Assembly: GCF_000381885.1 (NCBI RefSeq) | Contig: NZ_KB907222.1 | Span: forward strand, 62,001-126,000 | DNA from: Actinomadura atramentaria DSM 43919 | Lineage (GTDB): Bacteria > Actinomycetota > Actinomycetes > Streptosporangiales > Streptosporangiaceae | Length of the DNA: 64,000 nucleotides | Direction of reading: 5' to 3' | Shown here: positions 16,660-27,600 of the stretch, in pieces | Layout of the letters: each line of letters starts with the position of its first letter | Position numbering within the stretch: position 1 is the first letter of the stretch | Made by a program: the position numbers and the translations under genes | The notes under the pieces: model-generated | The model's input: only the letters and a program-made list of their open reading frames with translations | The model's database searches: none | Told to the model about the DNA's origin: nothing

Positions 16660-18168
16660 ATGAATGCTCGCGGACCCGTCGCGGAACGCCTCCTGGACCG
16701 GTCCGCGCTGCCCGCGCTGCCGATCGCGCCGGACGAGGCCGAGCGGGCGCGCGTCCTGGCCGCCCGGCACGGCATGACCGCCGAGCGCGAGATCGAGCTG
16801 GCCGCGCCGGTGATCACGCGCGTGGAGCGGTTCGCCGCCGCGGGCGACGCGGTCGCGGTCGCGGACGGACCCGTCGGGCTGACCTACGCGCGGCTGGCCG
16901 CCGAGGCCCGCCGGATGGCGTCCTACCTGCTGGAACAGGGCGTCGAGGAGGGAACGGTCGTCGGCGTCGGCGGCGAGCGCGGCTGGCGGATCGTCGCGGC
17001 GTTCCTGGCGGTCGAGCTGGTCGGCGCGCTGTACGTCCCGGCCGACGAGACCTGGCCCGCCGCCCGCGTCCGCGACGTGCTGGGCCAGGCGGGCGCGGCG
17101 GTGCTCGTCGTCGCGGGCGAGCCGGCGGCCGCGCTGACGGCGGGCGCGGCCGAGGCGGGCTGCGCCGTGGTCCCCGCCGAGGGCGCGGACGCGTGCGAGC
17201 CGTGGCCCGGCGAACCCCGGCTGCACTCCCTCGACCAGCCGCGATACGTGCTGTTCACCTCGGGTTCCACGGGCAGGCCGAAGGGCGCCGTCGTGGAGCA
17301 CCAGGGCATGATCAACCACCTCTACGCGAAGATCACCGATCTCGGGATGACCGGCGCGGACGTCCTCGCGCAGACCGCCCCGCTCGGCTTCGACATCTCC
17401 GTCTGGCAGATGCTGTGCCCGCTGCTGCTCGGCGGCCGCGTGGAGATCGTCGGCGACGAGGTCGCGCACGACCCGGTCGCGTTCGCGCGGGCGGTGGACG
17501 AGCGCGGCATCACCGTCGTCGAGCTGGTCCCGACGATGGTCCGGCACCTGCTGGACGACCTGGCCGACGCCCCCGACGGCGCGTTCGGCGCGCTGCGCTG
17601 GATGATCGCGACCGGCGAGGAGCTGCCCGCCGAGCTGTCCCGCCGCTGGCTGGCGGCGCTGCCGCACGCGGGCCTGCTCAACGCCTACGGCCCGACCGAG
17701 TGCTCCGACGACGTCACCCACCACCGCGTCACCGCCGCCGACCTGGACCTGCTGCGGCTGCCGATCGGCACGCCGATCGTCAACTCCCAGCTCTACGTGC
17801 TGCGCGAGGACGACGACGGCGCCTGGCACGCCTGCGGCATCGACGAGACCGGCGAGCTGTTCGTCGGCGGCGTGTGCGTCGGCCGGGGCTACCTCGGCAA
17901 CCACGAGCGCACCCGGGAGGCGTTCTTCCAGGACCCGTTCGCCGACACCCCGACCGGCCGGCTCTACCGGACGGGCGACGCGGTCCGGCTGCTGCCGCCG
18001 GGCGCGGGCGGCGAGGACCGGCCGACGCTGCAGTACCTCGGCCGGGTGGACCGCCAGGTCAAGATCTCCGGTGTCCGGATGGAGCTGGGCGAGATCGAGG
18101 CGGTGCTGCAGCGGCATCCGGGCGTGGGCGCGGCGGCGGTCGTCGTCCACGAGTTCCCCGTGGGATGA
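16660..18168 (+). CDS. free-standing adenylation core lacking the C-terminal lid
   Basis: A 502-residue NRPS adenylation protein with motifs A1-A8: A3 TSGSTGRPKG (about 200), A4 GFDISVW (Asp about 245), A5 NAYGPTE, A7 YRTGD and A8 GRVDRQVKISGVRMELGEIE (about 462-482). It stops at HEFPVG about 20 residues after A8. Motifs A9 and A10, with the catalytic NGK lysine, are absent, and no other frame downstream supplies them. A complete domain is about 60 residues longer. Read against GrsA, the pocket is D-I-W-E-I-T-A-D-D. The acids at 235, 278, 330 and 331 suggest a basic or diamino acid, plausibly L-Dap from the divergent sbnA/sbnB. The missing lid appears inside module 2 of the next gene. ATG 16660 has a GGAGAG site. 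Confidence 0.9.
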   Translation: MNARGPVAERLLDRSALPALPIAPDEAERARVLAARHGMTAEREIELAAPVITRVERFAAAGDAVAVADGPVGLTYARLAAEARRMASYLLEQGVEEGTVVGVGGERGWRIVAAFLAVELVGALYVPADETWPAARVRDVLGQAGAAVLVVAGEPAAALTAGAAEAGCAVVPAEGADACEPWPGEPRLHSLDQPRYVLFTSGSTGRPKGAVVEHQGMINHLYAKITDLGMTGADVLAQTAPLGFDISVWQMLCPLLLGGRVEIVGDEVAHDPVAFARAVDERGITVVELVPTMVRHLLDDLADAPDGAFGALRWMIATGEELPAELSRRWLAALPHAGLLNAYGPTECSDDVTHHRVTAADLDLLRLPIGTPIVNSQLYVLREDDDGAWHACGIDETGELFVGGVCVGRGYLGNHERTREAFFQDPFADTPTGRLYRTGDAVRLLPPGAGGEDRPTLQYLGRVDRQVKISGVRMELGEIEAVLQRHPGVGAAAVVVHEFPVG

Positions 18169-18638
18169 GCAGCGGCCCTGACCTCCCCGGACCTTGATCA
18201 CCGAGCGTGATCGCGACGGCGGGGAGACCCCGGTCACTCGTTGTCACATGGCGAGTGTCCGCAGTGCCGAACCGCCGCGAACCGGTCGTCTCTTTTGTCA
18301 CTCCTGTGAGCAATATCCACGGGCAAGTTCTACAATCCGGGGGATTGCGAGGCATGTGACGGGCTGGTTAACTGTGGCTCCGCTACTCCTGAGTAGACAC
18401 GTGGTCGACGACGGACCCGGGCCGGACGGCGGAAAGCGGCGGTGTCCGGCACGGCGGAACCGGTCCGGCGCGAGCCGGGCGGCGGCCGGGCGGCGCGCCA
18501 TCGGGACGAAACTCGGGGAAAGGGGACGGGAAAGCCCTCAGTTTCTGTCGTCGCATTTTCGGAATCCCGCCCCGACGACCGTTCCGGTCGCCTTCTCGGG
18601 CATGACGCAAACCTCCTCGACCGGGAAAGTACCGCTTG
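18169..18638 (+). other. 470-bp gap between adenylation core and first NRPS
   Basis: I see no gene here in either direction; open frames lack domain features. No remnant of an adenylation lid or carrier protein is recognisable in any frame. An 8-bp inverted repeat, GTCACATG (18243-18250) and CATGTGAC (18353-18360), brackets an AT-richer stretch with TTGTCA (18295-18300) and TACAAT (18331-18336). The spacing is too long for one promoter. A second promoter for the NRPS genes is possible. Confidence 0.4.
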
Positions 18639-21600
18639 ATGTCGTCCTCCGAGTACGTTCCTCTCTCCGCCGCTCAGCAGAGCGTCTGGTACGCGCAGCA
18701 GCTCACCCCCGAGGTGCCGATCTGCATCGCGCAGTACATCGAGATCGAGGGGCCTCTCGACCCGCGTCTCTTCGACGAGATCGGACGCCTGGCGGCGGCC
18801 GAGTTCCCCAGCCTGCAGATGCGGCTGACCGAGCGCGACGGCGTTCCTTTCCAGGTCATTCCGGATGATCCCGAGACGCCGATCCTGCTCACCGACTTCT
18901 CCGCGGAACCGGACCCGGAGGCGGCGGCGCGCGCGTGGATGCGCGCGGACATGGCGCGCCCGATGGACCTGCTCGGCGAGCGCCTGCACCACCTCGCCGT
19001 GCTGCGCCTCGGCCCGGAGCGGCACTTCTGGTACCTGCGGGCGCACCACATCACGGTCGACGGGTTCGGCGGCTCGCTCGTCAACAGCCGGATGGGCGAG
19101 CTCTACACGCTGCTGGCGGGCGGCGGGGAGTACGTCTTCGAGGAGCGCGGCGACTACCGGGCGCTGCTCGCCGAGGAGGCCGAGTACCGGGCGGGGGAGC
19201 GGTTCGCCAAGGACCGCGCGTACTGGACCGAGCGGTTCGCGGACCTCCCGGAGATCACCGGCCTGTCGGACCGGACGGCCGCGCCGACGATGGACTTCGT
19301 CCGCAGCAGCACGACCCTGGACCCCGCCGCCAGCGGCGGCCTGGCCGCCGCCGCCCGGCGGCTGCGCACCGCCACGCCCGGCCTGGCCATCGCCGCGACC
19401 GCCGCGTACATGGCGCGCGTCACCGGCGACCCCGACGTCGTCCTCGGCCTCGCGGTGACGGGCCGCACCACCGACCTCGCCCGCCGCACCCCGACGATGA
19501 TGTCCAACATCGTCCCGCTGCGGGTCCGCGTCGACCCCGGCCTGACGCTGGACGAGCTGACCCGCACCGTCTCCCGCGCCACCGCCCGCGCCCTGCGCCA
19601 CCAGCGGTACCGCCTGGAGGACCTGCTGCGCGACCTGAAGCTGCTCGGGGAGCGCCGCCGCCTGTACGGCGCGGTCGTCAACATCATGCCGTTCGACTAC
19701 ACGGCGGACTTCGCGGGCGCGACCGGCCGGGCCCACCCGCTCGCGCTCGGCCTCACTGAGGACGTCGCGTTCAACATCCACGACGGCCTCGACGGGCGCG
19801 GAACCCGCATCGACCTCGACGGGCACCCCGAGCTCTACACGGCCGACGAGATCGCCGCGCACCACGCGCGGCACGTCCGGTTCCTGCACGCGATGGCCGC
19901 CGCCGACCCGGCGTCCCGCGTCGGGGACCTGGAACTCCTGGACGACGCCGAGCGCACGGCCGTCGTCACCGGCTGGAACGCGACCGCGACGGACCGCCGC
20001 CCGGCGACGGTCCTGGACGCGTTCGCCGCCCGCGTCGCCGCCGACCCGGACGCGCCCGCCGTCGTGGCGGTCCCGCCCGCCGGGGAGCCCGCCGCGCCGC
20101 CGCTGACCTACGCGGAGCTGGACGCGCGCGCGAACCGGCTCGCGCACCGCCTCGCGGAACTCGGCGCGGGCCCGGAGACGCCCGTCGCGACGCTGCTGGA
20201 GCGGTCGCCGGACGTCGTCACCGCGTCGCTGGCCGTCCTGAAGACCGGCGGCCACTACGTCCCGGTCCACCACGCGTTCCCCGCCGAGCGGGTCGCGTGG
20301 CTGCTGCGCGACACCGGCGTGCGGGTGCTGGTCTGCGACCGCGCGACGCTCGCGGACCGGCCGTGGCTCGCGGACGCCGCGCACGCGGGCGTCGCCGTCC
20401 TGGTCCTGGACGACGACCCGTGGGCGGAGCGGCCCGCCGATCCGCCCGCCGCGACCGTCCACCCGGACACGCTCGCCTACGCGATCTTCACCTCCGGTTC
20501 GACGGGCACGCCGAAGGCGGTCGGCGCGACGCACGCCGCCGTCGTGGAGCTGGCCACCGACCGGCGGCTCGCCGAGGGCCCCGGCGACCGGCACCTCATG
20601 CACTCGCCGCACGCGTTCGACGCGTCCACGCTGGAGATGTACGCGCCGCTGCTCGGCGGCGGGACCGTCGTCGTGCCGCCGCCCGGCGCGATGGACGCGG
20701 CCGAGGTCGAGCGGGTCGTGGCCGAGGGCCGCGCCACCCGGATGTTCATCACCACGTCGCTGTTCAACCTGGTCGCCGCCGAGCGGCCCGCCGCGTTCGC
20801 GTCGCTGCGCGTGCTGCAGACCGGCGGGGAGGCGGCGTCCCCGGCGGCGCTCGCCCGCGTCGTCGCCGCGTGTCCGGACACGGCCGTCGCGAACGTGTAC
20901 GGGCCGACCGAGGCGACGACGTACGCGCTGGAGCATGCGCTGCGCGGCGTGGACGTCGAGGCGCTGCGGACCGTCCCGATCGGCACGCCGCTGGACGACA
21001 CCCGCGCGTACGTGCTGGACGCGGCGCTGCGGCCCGTCCCGCCCGGCGTCACCGGCGAGCTGTACCTGGCGGGCTCGGGCCTGGCGCGCGGCTACCTGAA
21101 CCGGCCCGGCCTGACCGCCGGGGCGTTCACGGCGTGCCCGTTCGGCGCGCCCGGCGAGCGCATGTACCGGACCGGCGACCTCGCGCGCTGGAACGCCGAC
21201 GGCGCGCTGGAGTACGTCGGCCGCGCCGACCAGCAGGTGAAGATCCGCGGGTTCCGCATCGAGCTGGGCGAGATCGAGAAGGCGCTGACGGCGCAGCCGT
21301 CGGTGGCGCGCGCGGCCGTCGTCGCGCGCGCGGACGGGCCGGGGTCGCGGCGGCTCGTCGGCTACGTCGTCCCCGATCCGGACCACGGTCCCACTGACGC
21401 GCGCGAGCTGCGCCGCGCCGTCGCCGCCGCGCTGCCCGAGTACATGGTCCCGGCCGCGATCGTGGAACTGGACGCGCTGCCGCTCACCGCCAACGGCAAG
21501 CTGGACCAGCGCGCGCTGCCCGCCCCCGACTACGCGGCCGCGTCCGGCGCGGGCCGCCCGTACCGCGCGCCGCGCACCCCCGTCGAGGAGACGCTGTGCG

Positions 21601-24600
21601 GCCTGTTCGCCGACATCCTCGGGGTGGAGCGGGTCGGCGTCGACGACGGGTTCTTCGACCTCGGCGGCGACTCGATCATCGCGATGCGGCTGGTGTCGCG
21701 GGCGCGGAGCGCGGGCCTGCTGATCTCGCCGCGCGAGGTGTTCCAGCGGCCGACCGTGGACGAGCTGGCCGCCGTCGCGCGGCCCGCGCAGGACGCCGGC
21801 GCCGCGCCGGACGGCCCGGACGCCGCGCTCGGCGACGTCCCGGCCACCCCGATCCTGCGCTGGCTGCGCGAGCGCGGCGGCCCGTTCGGCGGGTTCAGCC
21901 AGAGCGTCCTGCTGCGCACGCCCGCCGGGCTCGGCGTCGAGCCGCTGACGGGTGCGCTGCGCGCGGTGCTCGACCACCACGACGCGCTGCGGCTCGTCGC
22001 GCGCCCGGACGGGACGCTGCACATCCCCGCGCCGGGTTCCGCGGACGCCGCCGCGTGCGTCCGCCGCGCCGACGTCGCGGGCCTGTCCGACGCGGCGCTC
22101 GCCGCGACCGTCGAGACGGAGCTGGCCGCCGCCCGCGACCGCCTCGACCCGGCCGCCGGGGTCAACGCGCAGCTCGTCTGGCTGGACGCGGGCGACGCGG
22201 CGGGCCGCCTGCTGCTCGTCGTCCACCACTTCGCCGTGGACGGCGTGTCCTGGCGCGTCCTGCTGCCCGACCTGGTCGCCGCGTGGGCGGCGCTGGCATC
22301 CGGCGGCGCGCCGCGGCTCGATCCGGTCGGCACGCCGCTGCGCCGCTGGGCGCAGCGCCTCGAAGTCGAGGCCGGGTCGCGCACCGGGGAGCTCGACCTG
22401 TGGCGCGGCGTCCTCGACGGCGGCGCGGGTCTCGGCACGGGCCCCCTCGACCCGTCCGCCGACACCCACGCCACCGCCGGGCGGTACACCGCCGACCTGG
22501 ACGCCGCGACGACCGGCGCGCTGCTCACCAGCGTCCCCGCCGCGTTCCACGGCCGCCCCGCCGACGTCCTGCTCGCCGGGTTCGCCCGCGCGCTCGCGGG
22601 CTGGCGGGCCGCGCGCGGCGGCGCGACCGGGCCCGTCCTGGTGGACCTGGAGGGCCACGGCCGCGAGGACGCCGCGTCCGGCGCGCTCGCGGGCGCGGAC
22701 CTGTCCCGCACGGTCGGCTGGTTCACCAGCAAGTACCCGGTGCTGCTCGACCCCGGGACGGGCTCGCCCGGCACGGCCGTCAAGCGCGTCAAGGAGGCGC
22801 TGCGCGCGATCCCGGACAACGGGATCGGCTACGGCCTGCTGCGGTACCTGAACGCGGGGACGGCCGACGAGCTGGCCGCTCGCCGCGAGCCGGACGTCGT
22901 CGTCAACTACCTCGGCCGCGTCGAGGGCGGCGACGGCGACTGGAGCGTCGCGGCGGAGCCCGGCGCGCTCGGCGGCGGCGCGGACGGCGCGATGCCGCTC
23001 GGCCACGCCCTCGCGGTGGACGCGGTCGCCCAGGACGGGCCGGACGGCCCGCGCCTGTCGGTGACCTGGACCTACGCGGGCCGCCTGCTCACCGAGGCCG
23101 ACGTCCGCGACCTCGCCGACCGCTGGTTCGCCGAGCTGCGCGCGCTCGCGGGCGCGGCGGACGAGGGCGGGCACACGCCCTCGGACTTCCCGCTCGTCGC
23201 GCTGGACGACGCCGACGTCGCCGAACTGGAGCGCGCCTGGCCCACGCTCACCGACGTCTGGCCGCTCGCCCCGCTCCAGCAGGGCCTGTACTTCCACTCG
23301 CTGCTCGACGCCGACAGCACCGACGTCTACACCGGCCAGCTCGTCCTGGACTTCGCGGGCGACCTGGACGCCGCCGCGCTGCGCGCCGCCGCCCTGGCCC
23401 TGCCCGGCCGCCACCCGGCGCTGCGGACCGCGTTCACCCAGACGGCCGACGGCGAGCCGGTGCAGGTCGTCCTCGCGGACGTCTCCGACGCGCCCGGCCT
23501 GTGGCGCGAGACCGACGTCCCCGACGACGACGCGGCCACCGGACTCCTGCGCGCCGAGCGGGCCCGCCGCTTCGACCTGGCCCGCCCGCCGTTCCTGCGG
23601 TTCGTCCTCGCCCGCCTCGGCGCGGACCGCCACCGCCTGGTCCTGACGTTCCACCACATCGTGCTCGACGGCTGGTCGATGCCGTCGCTCGCCGCCGAAC
23701 TGCTCGCCCTGTACGAGGGCCACGAGCCGCCGCGCGCCCCCGGCTACCGCGAGCACTTGGCGTGGCTCGCCCGGCAGGACCCGGCCGAGGCGCGCGCCGC
23801 GTGGGCGCGGTCGCTGGCCGGGCTGGACCGGGGCACGCTGGTCGCCCCGGCCGCCGCGCCGGCCGCGCCCGGCCTGCCGGAGAAGGTCAAGGTCCTGCTG
23901 CCCGCGGGCCTGTCGGCCGGGCTCACCGCCGCCGCCCGCGCGCGCGGCGTCACCGTCAACACCGTCGTGCAGGGCGCGTGGGGCCTGCTGCTGGCCCGCC
24001 TGCTCGGCCGCGACGACGTGGTGTTCGGCGCGACGGTGTCCGGCCGCCCGCCGGAGCTGCCCGGCGTCGAGCGGATCGTCGGGCTGTTCATCAACACGCT
24101 CCCGGTGCGGGTCCGCGTCCGCGACGACGAGACCGCCGCCGCGTTCCTCGCCCGCCTCCAGGCCGAGCAGGCCGACCTGCTCGGCCACCACCACCACGGC
24201 CTCGCCGACATCCAGCGCGAGACCGGCGCGGGCGCGCTGTTCGACACGATGACGGTGTTCGAGAACTACCCGCTGGACGCGTCGCTGCTGGACGCCGAGT
24301 TCGGCGGCGCGCGGCTCACCGGCGCGGACCTGCTCGACGCCACCCACTACCCGCTGACGCTCGACGCGGTGCCGGGGGAGCGGCTGCAGCTGCGGCTCGG
24401 GTTCCGGACGGACGTGTTCGACCGCGCGACCGCCGACGCGCTGGTCGCGGCGCTGCTCGGCGTGATCGAGGCCGTCGTCGCGGACCCGGACCGGCCCGTC
24501 GCCGGCCTCGGCGGCGTGGACGTCGGGCTGCGCGAGCGGTTCGCCGCGCTCGCCGCGCGGGAGCCCGCGCTGCCCGCGCCCGCGCCGCGCACCGTGAAGA

Positions 24601-27600
24601 AGCTCGTCGCCTACGTCGTCGCGCAGCCCGGCGCGGTGCTGGACCCCGACGAGATCCGCGCGCACGCCCGCGCGAACCTGCCGGACTCGATGGTCCCCTC
24701 GGCGGTCGTCGTCCTGGACGAGATGCCGCTGACCCCCAACGGCAAGATCGACACCAAGGCCCTGCCGCGCCCGGTGCTGACCGTCCCGCTGCGCGAGTAC
24801 CGCGCGCCGCGCGACGAGCGGGAGGCGGCGGTCGCGGCCGTGTTCGCCGAACTGCTCGGCGCGGACCGGGTCGGGATCGACGACGACTTCTTCGAGCTGG
24901 GCGGCAACTCGCTGGTCGCGATGCGGATCGTCAGCCGGGTGCGGCGCGCGCTCGGCGTCGAGCTGCCGGTGCGGGCGCTGTTCGAGGCCCCGACCGTCGC
25001 GGGCCTGACCGCGCTGGCGGGCGGGTCGGGCGCGGCGGGCCCGGCGCGGCCCGCGCTGACCGCCCGGGAGCGGCCCGCCGAGGTGCCGCTGTCGTACGCG
25101 CAGCAGCGGCTGTGGTTCCTGCACCGGTTCGAGGGGCCGTCCGCGACGTACAACGTGCCGGTCGCGCTGCGCGTCCGGGGCGCGCTGGACCTGGCCGCGC
25201 TGCGCGCCGCGCTCGGGGACGTCGTCGCCCGGCACGAGGCGCTGCGCACGGTCCTGCCCGACACCGGCGGCGTCCCCCGGCAGGTGGTGCTCGACGCGGC
25301 GGCGGCCCGGCCGGAGCTGCGCGTCACGGACGCGACGGAGCGGGACCTGCCCGTCCGGCTCGGCACGGCGGCGGGCTACACCTTCGACGTCACCGCCGAG
25401 CCGCCGCTGCGCGCGGACCTGTTCCGGCTCGCCGACGACGAGCACGTCCTGCTGCTGCTCCTGCACCACGTGGCGGGCGACGGCTGGTCGATGGCGCCGC
25501 TGGCCCGCGACCTCATCGGCGCGTACGTCGAGCGCGCGGCCGGGCGCGAGCCGCGCTGGTCGCCGCTGCCGGTGCAGTACGCCGACTACACGCTGTGGCA
25601 GCGCGAGCTGTTCGGCTCCGAGGACGACCCGGACAGCCTCATCTCCCGCCAGCTCGCGTACTGGACGGACGCCCTGGCCGGGCTGCCCGAGGAACTGCCG
25701 CTGCCCACCGACCGGCCCCGGCCCGCCGAGGCGTCGTACCGGGGCGCGACCGAGCGGTTCGCGCTCGGCGCCGACGCGCACGCCGCGCTGCTCGCGCTCG
25801 CCCGCGCGACCGGCGCGAGCCCGTTCATGGTCGCGCAGGCCGCGTTCGCGGCGCTGCTGACGCGGCTCGGCGCGGGCACGGACGTGCCGGTCGGGTCGCC
25901 CATCGCGGGCCGCACCGACGAGGCGCTGGACGACCTCGTCGGAAACTTCGTCAACATGCTGGTGTTCCGCACCGACACCTCGGGCGACCCGACGTTCCGC
26001 GAGCTGGTCGCGCGCGTCAAGGAGACGGACCTCGCGGCGTACGCCCACCAGGACGTCCCGTTCGAGCGCCTGGTGGAGGTCCTGAACCCGCCGCGCCACC
26101 TGGGCCGCCACCCGCTGTTCCAGGTCGGGCTGACGTTCCAGAACAACCCCGAGGCCCGGGTCGAGCTGCCCGGCTTCACCGCCGAACCCGAGCCGCTGCA
26201 CGCGGGCGTCGCCCGGTTCGACCTGCTCATGGTCCTCACCGAGCGGCCGGACGGCGGCGGGCTCGACGGCGAGCTGGAGTACGCCCTCGACCTGTACGAC
26301 CCGGCGACGGCGCGCGCGCTCGTCGCGCGGTTCGAGCGCTTCCTGGCGGCGCTGCTCGCGGACCCGGACGCGCCGATCGGCGCGCCGGACGTCCTCGACC
26401 CGGCCGAGCGGGCGACGATCCTCGGCTCCTGGGCGGGCGGCACGGCCGCGCCGGGTTCAGCCACGACGGCCTCGTCCACCACGGTCACCGAACTCTTCGA
26501 GGCGCGCGCGGCCGAGCGCCCGGACGCCCCGGCCGTCACCTTCGAGGGCGCGACCCTGACGTACGCGCAGGTCAACGCGGCCGCGAACCGGCTCGCGCGG
26601 CGGCTCGCCGCCGCCGGGGCCGGTCCGGAGACGTTCGTCGCGCTGGCGCTGCCGCGCTCGGCGGACCTGGTCGTCGCGATCCTCGGCGTGCTCAAGGCCG
26701 GTGCCGCGTACGTCCCGGTGGACCCGGACTATCCGGCGGACCGCATCGCCTACATGCTCGCGGACGCCGCGCCCGCGCTCGCCGTCACCGTGCCCGGCGC
26801 GGACGCCGCGCTGCCGGACGGGCTGCCGCGCGTCCTGCTCACCGACGCCGGCGACGGCCCGGACGCGGACCTGGACGCGAACCTGACCGACGCCGAGCGC
26901 ACCGCGCCGCTGCGCCCCGACCACCCCGCGTACGTCATCTACACGTCGGGTTCGACGGGCCGCCCCAAGGGCGTCGTCGTCCCGCACCGCAACGTCACGC
27001 GGCTGCTGTCGGCGACGCACGACCGGTTCGACTTCGGCCCGGACGACGTGTGGACGCTTTTCCACAGCTACGCGTTCGACTTCACGGTCTGGGAGCTGTG
27101 GGGCTCGCTGCTGTACGGCGGCCGTCTCGTCGTCGTGCCGTACCTGGTGTCGCGGTCGCCGGAGGACTTCCTGAAGCTCCTGGCCGCCGAGCGCGTGACG
27201 GTCCTCAACCAGACGCCGTCCGCGTTCTACCAGCTCATGGCTGCGGACCGGGACAATCCGGGCCTCGACCTGGCGCTGCGCCACGTCGTGTTCGGCGGTG
27301 AAGCGCTCGAACTGGGCCGTCTGGAGGACTGGTACTCCCGGCATGCCGACGACGCGCCGCGCCTGGTCAACATGTACGGCATCACCGAAACGACAGTCCA
27401 CGTCTCCTACATCGCACTGGACCGCGAATACGCTACGGCCGCGCGCGGGAGTGTGATCGGGACCGCTATCCCGGACCTCCGCGTCTACGTGCTGGACGGG
27501 CGGCTGCAGCCCGTCCCGGCGGGCGTCACCGGTGACCTGTACGTCGCGGGCGCGGGCCTGGCGCGCGGCTACCTGAACCGGCCCGGCCTGTCCGCCGAGC

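Noticed and set aside
18140..18260. A frameshift hiding the lid of the free adenylation protein
   Set aside because: I looked in all three forward frames after the stop for the LVAYVV strand, A9 or NGK motifs and found none.
24555..24790. The lid in module 2 as a decaying pseudodomain
   Set aside because: The A9 and A10 motifs and lysine are intact, the reading frame is clean, and a complementary core exists in the cluster. Decay would not keep exactly the complement.
18330..26201. Very long open frame on the minus strand opposite NRPS 1 (over 2600 codons), and similar long antisense frames elsewhere
   Set aside because: High-GC coding DNA leaves the antisense frame free of stops. The translation is Arg/Gly/Ala-rich repeats without domains, whereas the plus strand has complete NRPS motifs.
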